Positions 33,931 to 42,884 are shown, counted from the first letter of the stretch. The stretch: DNA of 64,000 bases from Halobellus ruber (GCF_014212355.1 NZ_JACKXD010000003.1:310001-374000); one strand, 5' to 3'. Translations and numbers: made by a program. The notes: generated from the letters alone by a model not told the origin.

Positions 33931-35541
33931 ATGAATCGACGAAAATTCCTCGCCACGCTCGGCGCGGCGACGGCGGGCACCTCGGGGGTGGTAGGTACTG
34001 GTGCGTTCACCAGCGTGAGCGCCGATCGAAGCATCAGCGTCGCCGTCGCCGACGACGCCGACGCGTTCCTCGCGATGACGCCGTCGGACGGCCCGAACGG
34101 CGAGTTCGCAGAGACAACCGGCGACGGAACGATCGCCCTGGCGCTCACCGACACAGACGCGGGCGGAAGCGGCGTCGGAACGGACTCGATCTACGAGTTC
34201 GACGACGTGTTCCGGATCGCCAATCAAGGGACACAGACCGTCTACGTCTGGGCGACGCTCTCGGGCGGGTCGCAGTTCGACGACGACACCCTCTACTTCT
34301 ACCCCAACGGCGCGCGGTCGACGCCGCTGAACGACGGCGCGGGGTCGGGCGACGAGGTGCTCGGACTCGCCCCGGGTGAGAGCGCCGAGATCGGCGTTCA
34401 CATCGACACCGGGAGCGTGCCGACCGGGTCCGACAGCATCACCGCAACCGTCCGCGCCGACGTCGACGAGGGACCGAGCGACGGCTCCGACTCCGTCGAC
34501 CTCGAAGGTGAGGAGTTCATCGTCGTCGCACAGGATGGTAGCGGCGACTTCACGAGCATCAGGAACGCGATCGACAGCGTGAGCGGAAGCACCATCGTCG
34601 TCGAATCGGGGACCTACGACACCGAAGCCGAACTGGGGTCGTTCGGGAGCAACATCGGCCTCCAGATCGGGAGCCAGGACGCCGGCACGGACCCCGCCTC
34701 CGCCCCCGTCGGCGGCCTCAGGCTCATCGGGCGGGGGCAGCCGACGATCGGCGGGTGGGTGCAGATCCTCGATCCCGGGATCACCTTCGAGGGGTTCGAG
34801 GTCACCGGCGAGGTGTTCAATTATGGCCTCGCGGCGTTCGAACCGGGCGTGACGATCCGCAACGTCACGGTCAGCGGCGTGACGAACGGGCTGTTCGTGC
34901 CGTCGGCGGAGGACGTGCGCGTCGAGGACTGCACCGTCGAGAACTACTCGTTCTACGGGGCGGTGGTGTCCGGACGAGGTGAGTTCGGCGGCGCGACGCC
35001 GACGATCACGGGCACGACCTTCGACGGCGCGTCCGGCGGCGGTGCCGTCGGCGTCGGCATCGTCGAGACCGCGGCCGAGGTCCGCGAAAGCGTGGTGACC
35101 GGCAACGAGTTCACGGGCGATGACGGCGCCGGGATCGCGCACTTCTCCGGCGCGAACGCGGCCATTCAGGAGAACACCGTCGAGAACAACGACGACGGGG
35201 TCTTCCTCGCCGGACCCGACGCCGGGACCGTGACCGCAACCCGAAACGACATCGTCAACAACCGCGTCGGCGTCGCAAACGAGGCGAGCAGCGGGTCGAC
35301 GCCGGTCGACGCGACCGGAAATTGGTGGGGGAGCGCCGACGGTCCCGGGGCTTCCGCCAGCACGAACACGATCGGAACACAGGGGCCGGTCGACAGCGAC
35401 CCGTGGTCGACGGCGCCCGGGCCGAACTGGAACGCCGACGGAATGTCCGCCGGGATCTCGTCGTTCTCCGTCGAAACAGGGGGCGGCGAGTCGAACTGGG
35501 AGGGGCCGAAGCCGCCGGAGGGCCCGGATCGGGCCGACTGA
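33931..35541 (+). CDS. DUF1102 / beta-helix fusion surface protein
   Basis: 536 residues. Tat-type signal MNRRKFLATLGAATAGTSGV, VGTGAFTSVSADRS and a DUF1102 domain to about 185. The sequence then continues as EFIVVAQDGSGDFTSIRNAID and a pectin-lyase-like beta-helix to about 500 (VTGNEFTGDD, NTVENNDDGVFLAG, GNWWGSADGPG). The last 40 residues are low-complexity. The fusion joins in one chain what are separate coupled proteins at 29886/30410, good evidence that the two domain types act together at the cell surface. No catalytic residue is obvious. The sequence after position 500 could be a wall-spanning tail. Confidence 0.78.
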   Translation: MNRRKFLATLGAATAGTSGVVGTGAFTSVSADRSISVAVADDADAFLAMTPSDGPNGEFAETTGDGTIALALTDTDAGGSGVGTDSIYEFDDVFRIANQGTQTVYVWATLSGGSQFDDDTLYFYPNGARSTPLNDGAGSGDEVLGLAPGESAEIGVHIDTGSVPTGSDSITATVRADVDEGPSDGSDSVDLEGEEFIVVAQDGSGDFTSIRNAIDSVSGSTIVVESGTYDTEAELGSFGSNIGLQIGSQDAGTDPASAPVGGLRLIGRGQPTIGGWVQILDPGITFEGFEVTGEVFNYGLAAFEPGVTIRNVTVSGVTNGLFVPSAEDVRVEDCTVENYSFYGAVVSGRGEFGGATPTITGTTFDGASGGGAVGVGIVETAAEVRESVVTGNEFTGDDGAGIAHFSGANAAIQENTVENNDDGVFLAGPDAGTVTATRNDIVNNRVGVANEASSGSTPVDATGNWWGSADGPGASASTNTIGTQGPVDSDPWSTAPGPNWNADGMSAGISSFSVETGGGESNWEGPKPPEGPDRAD

Positions 35542-35664
35542 GACGGATTATTGTGGTCAGTTACCGGTCATCGCCGGGCGGTGTAGGCGACGACCGGTAG
35601 TTCGTCACAATACTTCGTATGAGGTCGATGCCGACACGACCGACGGCTGCGCGGAGGGTTCGGT

Positions 35665-35703
35665 GGCCGAACCCTGCTGCGGCGGGTCGACTCCGGCGGT
35701 TGG
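35665..35703 (+). promoter_or_regulatory. tRNA T-arm-like leader element, copy 5 (degenerate)
   Basis: Still alignable (GGCGG-GTCGACT-CCGGC, GGTTGG), but the T-loop starts with G and the stem no longer pairs fully. It lies 20 bases before the ATG of a degenerate DUF1102 gene, so leader and gene have decayed together. Confidence 0.45.
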
Positions 35704-35723
35704 AGTCGACACGGAACTCGAGT

Positions 35724-36053
35724 ATGAACCGACCGAAGTGCATCACCACGCGCGGCACGACGACAGGGGGTACCCCAGCGACAGTCGACACAGGTGCGTT
35801 CACGAGCTTGAGCGCCGATCGGAGCGTCGGCGCCCGGGTCGCCGCGATACCGGTGACGCCGTCGAACGGCCCCGACGGCGAGTGCGCGACGACGGCCGGC
35901 GACGGAATTATCACTCCGAACGACACCGGGACCGACGAGGGTGGGGACGGCCTCGACACCGCCACCGTCTGCGAGTTCGACGACATCCGTTGCTACAACC
36001 GCCCCCTCTCGGACGACGAAGTAACAAAATTATTTAACATCCGGCAGGGTTGA
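35724..36053 (+). pseudogene. Degenerate DUF1102-LamG gene
   Basis: Opens MNRPKCITTRGTTTGGTPAT and continues DTGAFTSLSADRSVGARVA. The signal peptide has lost its second Arg and hydrophobic core, and the ADDADAFL block is deleted. After the DUF1102 relic (TPSNGPDGECATTAGDGIIT) it jumps to FDDIRCYNRPLSDDEVTKLF, the closing motif of a LamG domain like that at 28525. It therefore looks like an internally deleted copy of a DUF1102-LamG gene. The frame is still open. Confidence 0.7.
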
Positions 36054-36185
36054 GCCAAGGGCAGGAGATTCGAGACGAGTACAGTTCGAGCCGGCGGGCG
36101 AGAGCCCCCGTCAGGCGACCCCGTCAGTGCGTTCAATCACCCCATAATCAAATCCCTACCCGTACAAGATCCAACGGAGCCACGG

Positions 36186-37694
36186 ATGGTGTCCCACCGC
36201 CGCACCGCGATCCTCGCCGTCGCCCTCGTAGCGGCGGCGTCGCTCGTTCTCACCACGGGCGCGGCGATCGTCGACGGGCCAGCCGACACCTTCGCCGAGG
36301 ACCGCCTCGTGGTCCAGCCCGCAGAGGGGTCGAACGGCGAGTACGCCTACCTGAACGACGACGGGGAGATCGTAATCGACATCTCGGCGTCGAACCCGAA
36401 CCTCGGCCGCGACTTCGAGGGCGTCACCCCCGACACGCTCGCGTCGGCCGAGGACGTTTTCACCATCACCTACACCGCCGACGAGTCCGCGCGTGTCTGG
36501 ATCGACCACGGGAGCGAGAACGTCACTTTCGTCGCCGACAGCGACGCCATCGAGGGCAAGGTCAACAACGTCACGCTCGGGCCGAACGAGACGGTCACGG
36601 TCGGCCTCCGGATCGACACCCGCGGCGAGGTCGCGGGCACGCAACTCGGCGCCGACGAGTTCTCGATCCGGGCGGAACTCGCCGAGGACGTGTCGGGGTC
36701 GTCGGACACCGACGAGGACGACACGCTGTCGACGAGCGTGATGTCGCCGGCCGCCAACCAGCGGGAGTTCACCGCGACCGACACCCGACCCGGCGAAAAC
36801 GTCACGTTCGACGCCAGCGGGATGGAGATGGACGGCGAGAATGTCACGATGGACCAGCTCAAACTCGTCGGCGTCCCGGGCGGGGACCTCCAACTCGACG
36901 CCACCGGGAGCCCCGACGCGTTCGACGGGGCGGGCGCGCTCGACGCCGCGACGCGGCCGCGGTCGCTGGCGTACCTCTCGCTGCAGCACAGCTTCGACTC
37001 CGAAGCAGTCGACGGGATGACGCTGCGGTTCAGCGCCGATCCCGCGTACCTCGACCGCGCGGGCATCGCCGCCGAGAACGTGGTGCTCTACCGCCGGACC
37101 GACGCCGGCGGCTGGGAGCGGCTGCCGACCGAACCCCTCGACGAGGACGCCGTCCGCGAGCCGGGACTCCCCGACGACCGCGTCCACTTCCGCGCGCACA
37201 CCGACGACTTCTCCACCTTCGCCGTGGCCGAGGAAGTCCCGCGGTTGGACGTCACCGACACGGCGACCGACGCGTCGACCGTCGCGCCCGGCGGGTCGGT
37301 CACCGTGCGCACGACCGTCACGAACGGCGGCGGCGTGACCGGCGACCGCACGATCGCGCTCACCGCTGACGGAGCGACGATCGCGACCCGGCGGGTGACG
37401 CTCGATCCGAACGCCTCGACGACGGTCGAACTCACCGGGCAGGTGGAAACGAGCGGCGAGGTCGTCCTCGCCGTCGACGGCGCGGAGGTGGGGACGCTGC
37501 TCGTTGAACAACCCGACAACGGCACCGAACCGACGGACGAGATCTCCGGGAGCGCTACGGGCTCGGAGGGCGCTACGTCCGGCGACCCGGTTCTGGAACC
37601 GGGCGGAGTCGGCATCGGTGACCTCGCCGGACTGGCGGTACTCCTCGCAATCGTCATCGCAACCGTCTCGCTCGTCCGACGGATGCCCCGGTAA
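36186..37694 (+). CDS. DUF1102-type surface protein with CARDB-like domain and C-terminal membrane anchor
   Basis: 502 residues. A Sec-type signal (about 8-28) is followed by a DUF1102-like domain (VVQPAEGSNGEYAYLNDDG), a PGF-pre-PGF-like domain at about 190-350 (GGWERLPTEP, FSTFAVAEEVP), a CARDB-like Ig domain (VTVRTTVTNGGGVTGDRTI) and a Thr/Ser/Gly-rich stalk. A final membrane helix near 475-498 ends in RRMPR. This is the anchored member of the family and a candidate base or anchor for surface fibres. It lies closest to the SipW-type peptidase gene, after the broken rhomboid-like gene. Confidence 0.72.
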   Translation: MVSHRRTAILAVALVAAASLVLTTGAAIVDGPADTFAEDRLVVQPAEGSNGEYAYLNDDGEIVIDISASNPNLGRDFEGVTPDTLASAEDVFTITYTADESARVWIDHGSENVTFVADSDAIEGKVNNVTLGPNETVTVGLRIDTRGEVAGTQLGADEFSIRAELAEDVSGSSDTDEDDTLSTSVMSPAANQREFTATDTRPGENVTFDASGMEMDGENVTMDQLKLVGVPGGDLQLDATGSPDAFDGAGALDAATRPRSLAYLSLQHSFDSEAVDGMTLRFSADPAYLDRAGIAAENVVLYRRTDAGGWERLPTEPLDEDAVREPGLPDDRVHFRAHTDDFSTFAVAEEVPRLDVTDTATDASTVAPGGSVTVRTTVTNGGGVTGDRTIALTADGATIATRRVTLDPNASTTVELTGQVETSGEVVLAVDGAEVGTLLVEQPDNGTEPTDEISGSATGSEGATSGDPVLEPGGVGIGDLAGLAVLLAIVIATVSLVRRMPR

Positions 37695-38449
37695 CCTCGT
37701 TCACCGCCCGCTACGTCCACCTGCAGGCCGGTCACCTCGCGGGGAACCTGGCCGGGTACGGGCTGCTCGCGGGCGTCGGCTACGCCCTCGCCGTGCTGGG
37801 CGGCCGGCAGCGGTTCTTCCTGATCGCGCTCGCGACGTTTCTGCTCGCGCTCTCGGCGCTGAACCTGGCCGTGCCGCGGAACGCGCTCGGGTTCGGGTTC
37901 TCGGGGATCGATATGGCGCTCCTCGGACTCCTCCCGGTTTTGCTCTGGGCGTACGCCCGCGAGCGGTTCGTCCCCGACGCGTCCGTCCGACCGCTCCCCG
38001 CGGTGTTCTTCCTGTTCGTCGGGTGGATCGCGCTCCTGGCGCTGCCGGTGTCCCCGACCGGCGTCGGGCTCGCAGGACTCGCGACGGCGGTTGCCGGGGT
38101 CTCGATCGCGGTCGTTTACGCGTTGATACTGTTGGCTATAACTACGTGAAGATTTTCGACACCCCGGGGTGTCGAAACCCGTCACGGGACTATAGCCGAC
38201 AGTATGAGCACCGGGGTGGGCCTCCGGCTACCGACCCGCGAGTGGCTCCGAGCCGTGATGTCACAGCCGGGGTACGGCGACCTGTTCGTGGTCGGATCCG
38301 TCCTGTTCGTCGGGTATCCGGTCGTCGGATTCCCCGCTGATCCCGCTGGCACCGGACGCGTCGTGAACTTTCCTGTCCGCCTGCTCGGGTGTTCGCTCGC
38401 CTTCATCGGGTTCTTCGTCCCGCTCGTCGGCGGCATAGGTGACGAGTGA
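37694..38449 (+). pseudogene. Rhomboid-like membrane protein gene, 5'-truncated and split by a MITE
   Basis: From 37694 a frame without a usable start reads FTARYVHLQAGHLAGNLAGY then GVGYALAVLGGRQRFFLIAL and GFGFSGIDMALLGLLP, the membrane core of haloarchaeal rhomboid-like proteins. It runs into a family-A MITE at 38126. Beyond the MITE, from ATG 38204, comes GDLFVVGSVLFVGYPVVGF and NFPVRLLGCSLAFIGFF, consistent with the last membrane segments of the same protein. The N-terminus is missing and the upstream edge overlaps the preceding gene's stop, so the gene is broken at least twice. The post-MITE part could be translated alone as an 81-residue membrane peptide. Confidence 0.6.
38126..38205. 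repeat. MITE-like palindrome, family A, copy 3 (gene-disrupting)
   Basis: 80 bases bounded by ATACTGTTGGCTATAAC and near-complement, inner TCGACACCCCGGGGTGTCGA. It differs from the copy at 26661 at only a few places, so one of the two insertions is recent. It interrupts a rhomboid-like coding frame, and its last ATG-forming base pair creates the start of the downstream fragment. Confidence 0.8.
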
Positions 38450-38613
38450 GAGGCTGCCCGTCCGAGGTTGCGGCCGTCCCCGAGGGACACACGGGTCGGC
38501 GGCTGGAACCGAACCACGAATTTATGGTGATTCGACGACAGCATCGGACCGAGGTCGTCGGATCGACCCCACGCGCGCCGACAGCCGTCCCTACCGGCGG
38601 TACAAGACCCGAT

Positions 38614-39777
38614 ATGTCCCCCAAACGACTCCTGTCCATCACGCTCCAGGTAGCCGTCGTCGTCGTGGTTCTCTCGTTGGTGGCCGGGCAGTTCCTGGGC
38701 CAGCCGGTGCTTCTCAGTTTCGTCGAAACCGGGAGCATGCAGCCGACACTCGACCCCGGCGACGGCTTCGTCGCCGTTCCCACCGCAATCGCGGGCGACA
38801 TCGGCCCCGGCGACGTCGTGACCTTCGAGGCCCAGGAGATCCAGGGCGGCGGGCTGACGACCCACCGCGTGGTCGAGGAGACCGAACGCGGGTACATCAC
38901 CCGGGGGGACAACAACCCCTTCACCGATCAGGACGGCGGCGAGCCGGTCGTCCAGGACGCCGAGATCGTCGCGAAGGCGCTCACCGTCGGCGGGAGCGTC
39001 GTCGTCATTCCACACCTGGGAACGGTCGCGATGGGCTTGCAGTCCGCGTTCGGGTCGGTGCAGACGTGGCTCGCGGTCACGCTCGGCGTCCGGGCGCTCC
39101 AGGGCACCCAAGGGCTCGCGTACGTCCTCTTCGGGCTCTCGGCGGCCGCGTACGCGGTCGACTGGTACACCGACCGCGGGAGTCGCGACCGCCCCGAACG
39201 CGACCGCTCCCGCAACGACGGCACGTCGGTGTTCGCGATCGTGCTCGTCTTGGCGCTCGTGTTGATGGGGGCCGCGACCGCCGCGATGGTCGTCCCCGGG
39301 GGCACCCAGGAGTACGGGGTCGTGAGCGCCGAGTTCGAGTCCGAAAACCCAACCGTCATCGAGCGTGGCACGAGCCAGGAGATCGAGTACGTCGTCCCCA
39401 ACGCCGGACTCGTTCCGGTGTACGCCTACGTCACCCCGGCGAGTCCGGGCGTCGACGTCGATCCCCAGCGGGTGTTCGTCGGGAGCCGCGGCGAGACGGC
39501 CACCACGGTGACGCTGTCGGCGCCCGACGAGACCGGGTACTACCGACTGTTCGTCGCCGAACACCGCTACCTCGCGGTGCTGCCACCCAGCGTGATCGAC
39601 GAACTCTACGGCGTCCACCCGTGGGCGCCGCTGCTCGCGATCAACGGGCTGCTGGGCGGCAGCATCGTCGCGCTCGGCATCGTCCTCTTCCGTGGCGAGC
39701 CCGCGCGGATCCGCTCGCGGGAGTCGCGCTCGAAATCCTCGTCGTACCGTCGTCTCCTCCGTGAACTATACAGGTGA
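38614..39777 (+). CDS. Archaeal SipW/Sec11-type signal peptidase I with C-terminal extension
   Basis: 387 residues. Membrane segment at about 8-27, then the catalytic Ser in VETGSMQPTLDPGD and the His in LTTHRVVEE that replaces the bacterial Lys, as in SipW and eukaryotic Sec11. A conserved GDNN motif supplies the Asp. Beyond the peptidase domain are more membrane segments (about 150-230) and an Ig-like extracytoplasmic domain (EIEYVVPNAGLVPVYAYVTP), ending with a helix. In bacteria SipW is the dedicated peptidase of TasA/CalY fibre proteins; here it lies among DUF1102 genes, so it probably cleaves their GTGAF-type sites. Start at ATG 38614 chosen for the hydrophobic N-terminus. Followed after four bases by the DUF5305 gene, an operon. 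Confidence 0.85.
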   Translation: MSPKRLLSITLQVAVVVVVLSLVAGQFLGQPVLLSFVETGSMQPTLDPGDGFVAVPTAIAGDIGPGDVVTFEAQEIQGGGLTTHRVVEETERGYITRGDNNPFTDQDGGEPVVQDAEIVAKALTVGGSVVVIPHLGTVAMGLQSAFGSVQTWLAVTLGVRALQGTQGLAYVLFGLSAAAYAVDWYTDRGSRDRPERDRSRNDGTSVFAIVLVLALVLMGAATAAMVVPGGTQEYGVVSAEFESENPTVIERGTSQEIEYVVPNAGLVPVYAYVTPASPGVDVDPQRVFVGSRGETATTVTLSAPDETGYYRLFVAEHRYLAVLPPSVIDELYGVHPWAPLLAINGLLGGSIVALGIVLFRGEPARIRSRESRSKSSSYRRLLRELYR

Positions 39778-39781
39778 CCGA

Positions 39782-41044
39782 ATGAGTTCCTCGACACAAC
39801 CCAGCGAAACTCGACTCCGTGTTCGGGCGCTACTGCACGCACAGTTTACCGTGATCGCCGTCGTCTGCCTGCTCGCCGCCGCGGCCGGTGCCGGGCTGGT
39901 GTACACGACCCACGTCGAGCCCGGAACAACGACGGAAACACGGACGACCTCCCCGTTCACCGTCGAGACGGAGTACCTCCACAGTGCGGAGGTGACCCAA
40001 CCGAACTCCGTGTTCGAGACCGGAACGGTCCTCGACAACCGGAACACGTACTTCACGCGGATCGCGCCAGAACTCGATGTCGATGTCGAGGCCCGGTACA
40101 CCGCAGCCGCCGCCAGCAACGTCACCGTCGATATCGCGTCCGAACTCGTCATCCGGAACGTCGGCGAGGACGGCGAGGTGGTCTACTGGAGCGATCGGGA
40201 ACCGCTGGCGAGCAGGCAGTTCTCGGGCGTCGACGCCGGGCAGTCGGTCGCCGCGTCGTTCGTCCTCAACACCTCGGCGATCGACGCGACCGTGGCGTCG
40301 ATCGAGGAGGAACTCGGCGCGTCGCCCGGAACGACGGAGGTATTCGTCGTCTCGGAGGTCGCCGTGGACGGGAGGTTCGGCGGCGAGCCCGCGACGTACA
40401 CGCGAACGATCCGGATGACCGTAGAGCCCGGTGACGGCACGTACTCGGTGTCCGAACCGGGGCTCCAGTCGGGAGGGCCCGAGCGGACCGAACGGGTCAC
40501 CGTCCAGCGGAGCTACGGCCCACTCCGGTCGATCGGCGGCCCGTTGGTCTTCCTCGTCGGGATTGTCGGTACCGGCGCGCTGCTGTACGTCCGTATTCAG
40601 GTTCGACTCCCGCTCACGCCCGAGGAGGAGGCGTACCTCTCGTACCGCGACGACCGCTCGGAGTTCGCCGAGTGGATCACGCGGATCCGCCTGCCCGACC
40701 CGGTGTTCGAGCGCCCGCAGGCGGAGGCGTCGAGCCTCGAAGACCTCGTTGACTTCGCGATCGACAACGACACCGGCGTCGTCGAGGATCCCGAGACGGG
40801 CGTGTTCTACGCTGTGACCGGAGATCTGTTGTACACGTACCGGCCGCCCGATCCAGCGGGCGGCGCTTCGGGTGACGAGGCCGCTGCAGAACCCGACGCT
40901 GACGGGCCGACAGACGACCCCGGTGGCGCGCACGACGGTGACCGCACATTGGACGCCGAGCCGACAGCGGATCCTGAATCGACGGCTGATACCGACCAAT
41001 CGGACGGGTCCAAACCGGCGACCGACGACCACTCCGTGGAGTGA
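39782..41044 (+). CDS. DUF5305 membrane protein
   Basis: 420 residues. An N-terminal membrane helix (about 15-40) and an extracytoplasmic beta-rich domain with VEPGTTTETRTTSPFTVETE, ELVIRNVGEDGEVVYW and AVDGRFGGEPATYTRTIRM identify the haloarchaeal DUF5305 family as I know it. A second membrane helix (about 258-280) is followed by a cytoplasmic acidic tail of about 130 residues. It is directly coupled to the signal peptidase gene (four bases apart) and commonly occurs with it, so it may assist maturation or assembly of the DUF1102 surface proteins. The molecular function is not known. Confidence 0.75.
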   Translation: MSSSTQPSETRLRVRALLHAQFTVIAVVCLLAAAAGAGLVYTTHVEPGTTTETRTTSPFTVETEYLHSAEVTQPNSVFETGTVLDNRNTYFTRIAPELDVDVEARYTAAAASNVTVDIASELVIRNVGEDGEVVYWSDREPLASRQFSGVDAGQSVAASFVLNTSAIDATVASIEEELGASPGTTEVFVVSEVAVDGRFGGEPATYTRTIRMTVEPGDGTYSVSEPGLQSGGPERTERVTVQRSYGPLRSIGGPLVFLVGIVGTGALLYVRIQVRLPLTPEEEAYLSYRDDRSEFAEWITRIRLPDPVFERPQAEASSLEDLVDFAIDNDTGVVEDPETGVFYAVTGDLLYTYRPPDPAGGASGDEAAAEPDADGPTDDPGGAHDGDRTLDAEPTADPESTADTDQSDGSKPATDDHSVE

Positions 41045-41398
41045 GACGTGCAACGGCAGGCCGCTGCTCGACGGTCTGACGGCCGGAACCTCGACTCTCG
41101 ACGCGTATCCTTCGACGGCCGTTCCGGAGCGCGGGATCCGGCTGAGTTGCGCCACGGTGAGGCGCTTGCCACGAATCGGCCGGATCCGGCTGAGCCTGTA
41201 GACACGACGGACAGACAGCCGGGTGTTGCCGTAGGTGGTACCGGAGCCAGCTTCGGGCCCCCGAAAAGCGGATCCGAACGGTTTGCGCTCCCCGACCCCG
41301 ACCGCCGGCTCCCTGGATCCCAACGCTGACCTCGCCGTTCGTCGTTTCGGATTTCTTTCAAAAACGATACATCAACCCGCTCGGACACGGTAGAGTGG
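41045..41398. other. Gap with no supported gene
   Basis: A high-GC gap of about 350 bases with no frame that looks coding. The segment 41335-41398 contains a lower-GC run (TTTCTTTCAAAAACGATAC) that can serve as promoter for the gene at 41399. Confidence 0.5.
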
Positions 41399-41974
41399 AT
41401 GGTCAGTTTCGGGGATATCGCCTTTGCCTTGTTCTTTACTTGGCCGGGTATTCTGCTGCTTCCCACAGGACTGCTATACGTCCGCAGGAACGCCACGGTC
41501 AGTGAACAGCGGCTCGAAGAGGGAGTGCCGCTCGACTGGAGAGACCAGTACGTTGCAATCAGTACGATCTTGGGCTCCGGCCTCGCTGTCGTTGCCGGCG
41601 CGTCCTTGATCGGGTTTGATCATCGCATCGTAGAACGGCTTGCCCGATTGTTGGACTCGGAACCGTTCGGGACTTCGTTTTTCACGGTGATAGCGACGAT
41701 CGCGTGGTTTGGTCTTGTCGACCACACGTGGGCTTACTCCTCACGCGAAGACGAGACACGTTTTGTTATTCTCAAGGGGCTGTTCGTTGGAGTACTCGTC
41801 TTCGTGTCGGTGTATCCGATCGTACTGGTAACCATCGGGTCAGCGGTCATCGCTCTCCTCTTTTCATTTCGGGTGTTCGTCTTCACTGACAGCCTGAAGA
41901 GACGAGCGGTGGAAACAGGGGTAGCGGTACTGACACTCGGTCTCGCGTCGGCCGGACTCGCGCGACTCACCTGA
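41399..41974 (+). CDS. Integral membrane protein of unknown function
   Basis: 191 residues with about five hydrophobic segments (roughly 8-28, 50-70, 90-110, 125-160, 172-188). No family is recognised. A lower-GC codon use than the genes on either side suggests it belongs to the accessory region. It stands alone and its 3' end overlaps by eight bases the stop of the leftward gene at 41967. Confidence 0.5.
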   Translation: MVSFGDIAFALFFTWPGILLLPTGLLYVRRNATVSEQRLEEGVPLDWRDQYVAISTILGSGLAVVAGASLIGFDHRIVERLARLLDSEPFGTSFFTVIATIAWFGLVDHTWAYSSREDETRFVILKGLFVGVLVFVSVYPIVLVTIGSAVIALLFSFRVFVFTDSLKRRAVETGVAVLTLGLASAGLARLT

Positions 41975-42242
41975 TATCGAAACGGATTACGAGCGCCGCG
42001 ATGCGCAACGGAGCCGTTGAGAACACATCGGGAGGAAGAAAGAGCGACCCGGAATCCGGGGCAACGGCGGCGAGTTCGTCGCGGTCGACTGTCGGGAGCT
42101 CGACGGCGTCCCGAAGCGTGTCCCGAACGAACTCGCTTCGACTGTTGAATCCACGCCCCTGCCACGTATCGTCTGTTATGTTCCTGACGAAACCCCATTC
42201 GTCCCTCTGTGAGCGTGGATTGGCGAAATCCATATCGTCCAC
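41967..42242 (-). pseudogene. Ribbon-helix-helix (CopG-like) protein, probably N-terminally altered
   Basis: 91 residues. The segment GFNSRSEFVRDTLRDAVE is the helix pair of a CopG/ParD-like ribbon-helix-helix repressor. The beta strand that should precede it is replaced by MDFANPRSQRDEWGFVRN, so the DNA-contacting strand looks lost or shifted. The C-terminal half has no known feature. Either a divergent small regulator or a remnant of an antitoxin; no partner gene is next to it. Confidence 0.4.
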
Positions 42243-42395
42243 TGAACGGACGCGCCCCGGTCGATTTCGGATCTGCCGCCGCTGTCTGTGCGTTGTTTTC
42301 CTTGTGCTGACATTTCAGTGAATCGTAACACGGCGAGGGAGACCCTGTGTAGCGAGAGAGGCGACTCTTGAACGGGTTTTTATTATAGCCGACGC

Positions 42396-42884
42396 TCAGT
42401 TCGATGCTGAGTTTGGACTATCTTGGCGTGATCTTGGGTAGTCCCGAGGCGTGTAAGTCGTGCTGGGGTCGCTGTATTCGATCTCGGGGTCCCACTCGAC
42501 ATCCTTGTTGCGGGCTTCGCGTTTCCACTTGAACAACGTCTTCGCGGCTTTCTGGTAGTGGTTCTTCGTGGACTCTTTCATCTCCTCGGTCGCGAGGTGT
42601 CTCATCCAGTCGTCGGCGTCGTCCGTAGTCAAGTCCTGGACGAAGCGGCCTTTCCTGTCCCAGACGAACCGGTAGAAGAGGTCAAGCCGGTTCATCCTGT
42701 TTTTCGCGGTGCTGTGGCTGTAGCCTTCGGCTTTGTCCGGGTTTTTGCCGAGGGCCAGCATCCATTCCGCGAGTTCGCGGCGGTGCTCGCGGTATGTGAC
42801 TTCTTGTCTCGGGTTTAGGTATTCTTTCGCGTCGTCTGTGACGAGTACGATCCCGTCAACCTTGTTTTCAGAGCTGTACGTCAT
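42396..42884 (-). pseudogene. Truncated tyrosine recombinase (integrase), core-binding domain only
   Basis: 162 residues. The frame holds the SAM-like core-binding domain of haloarchaeal integrases: YREHRRELAEWMLALG, STAKNRMNRLDLFYRFVWD and DDADDWMRHLATEEMKEST. The catalytic domain with the Arg-His-Arg-Tyr residues is missing; the frame ends after a low-complexity tail (PRSRQDSPNSASN). It lies about 200 bases from the 3' end of a tRNA-Thr gene, the usual attachment site for such enzymes. It marks an old integration at the tRNA. Without the catalytic part it cannot recombine DNA. Confidence 0.75.
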
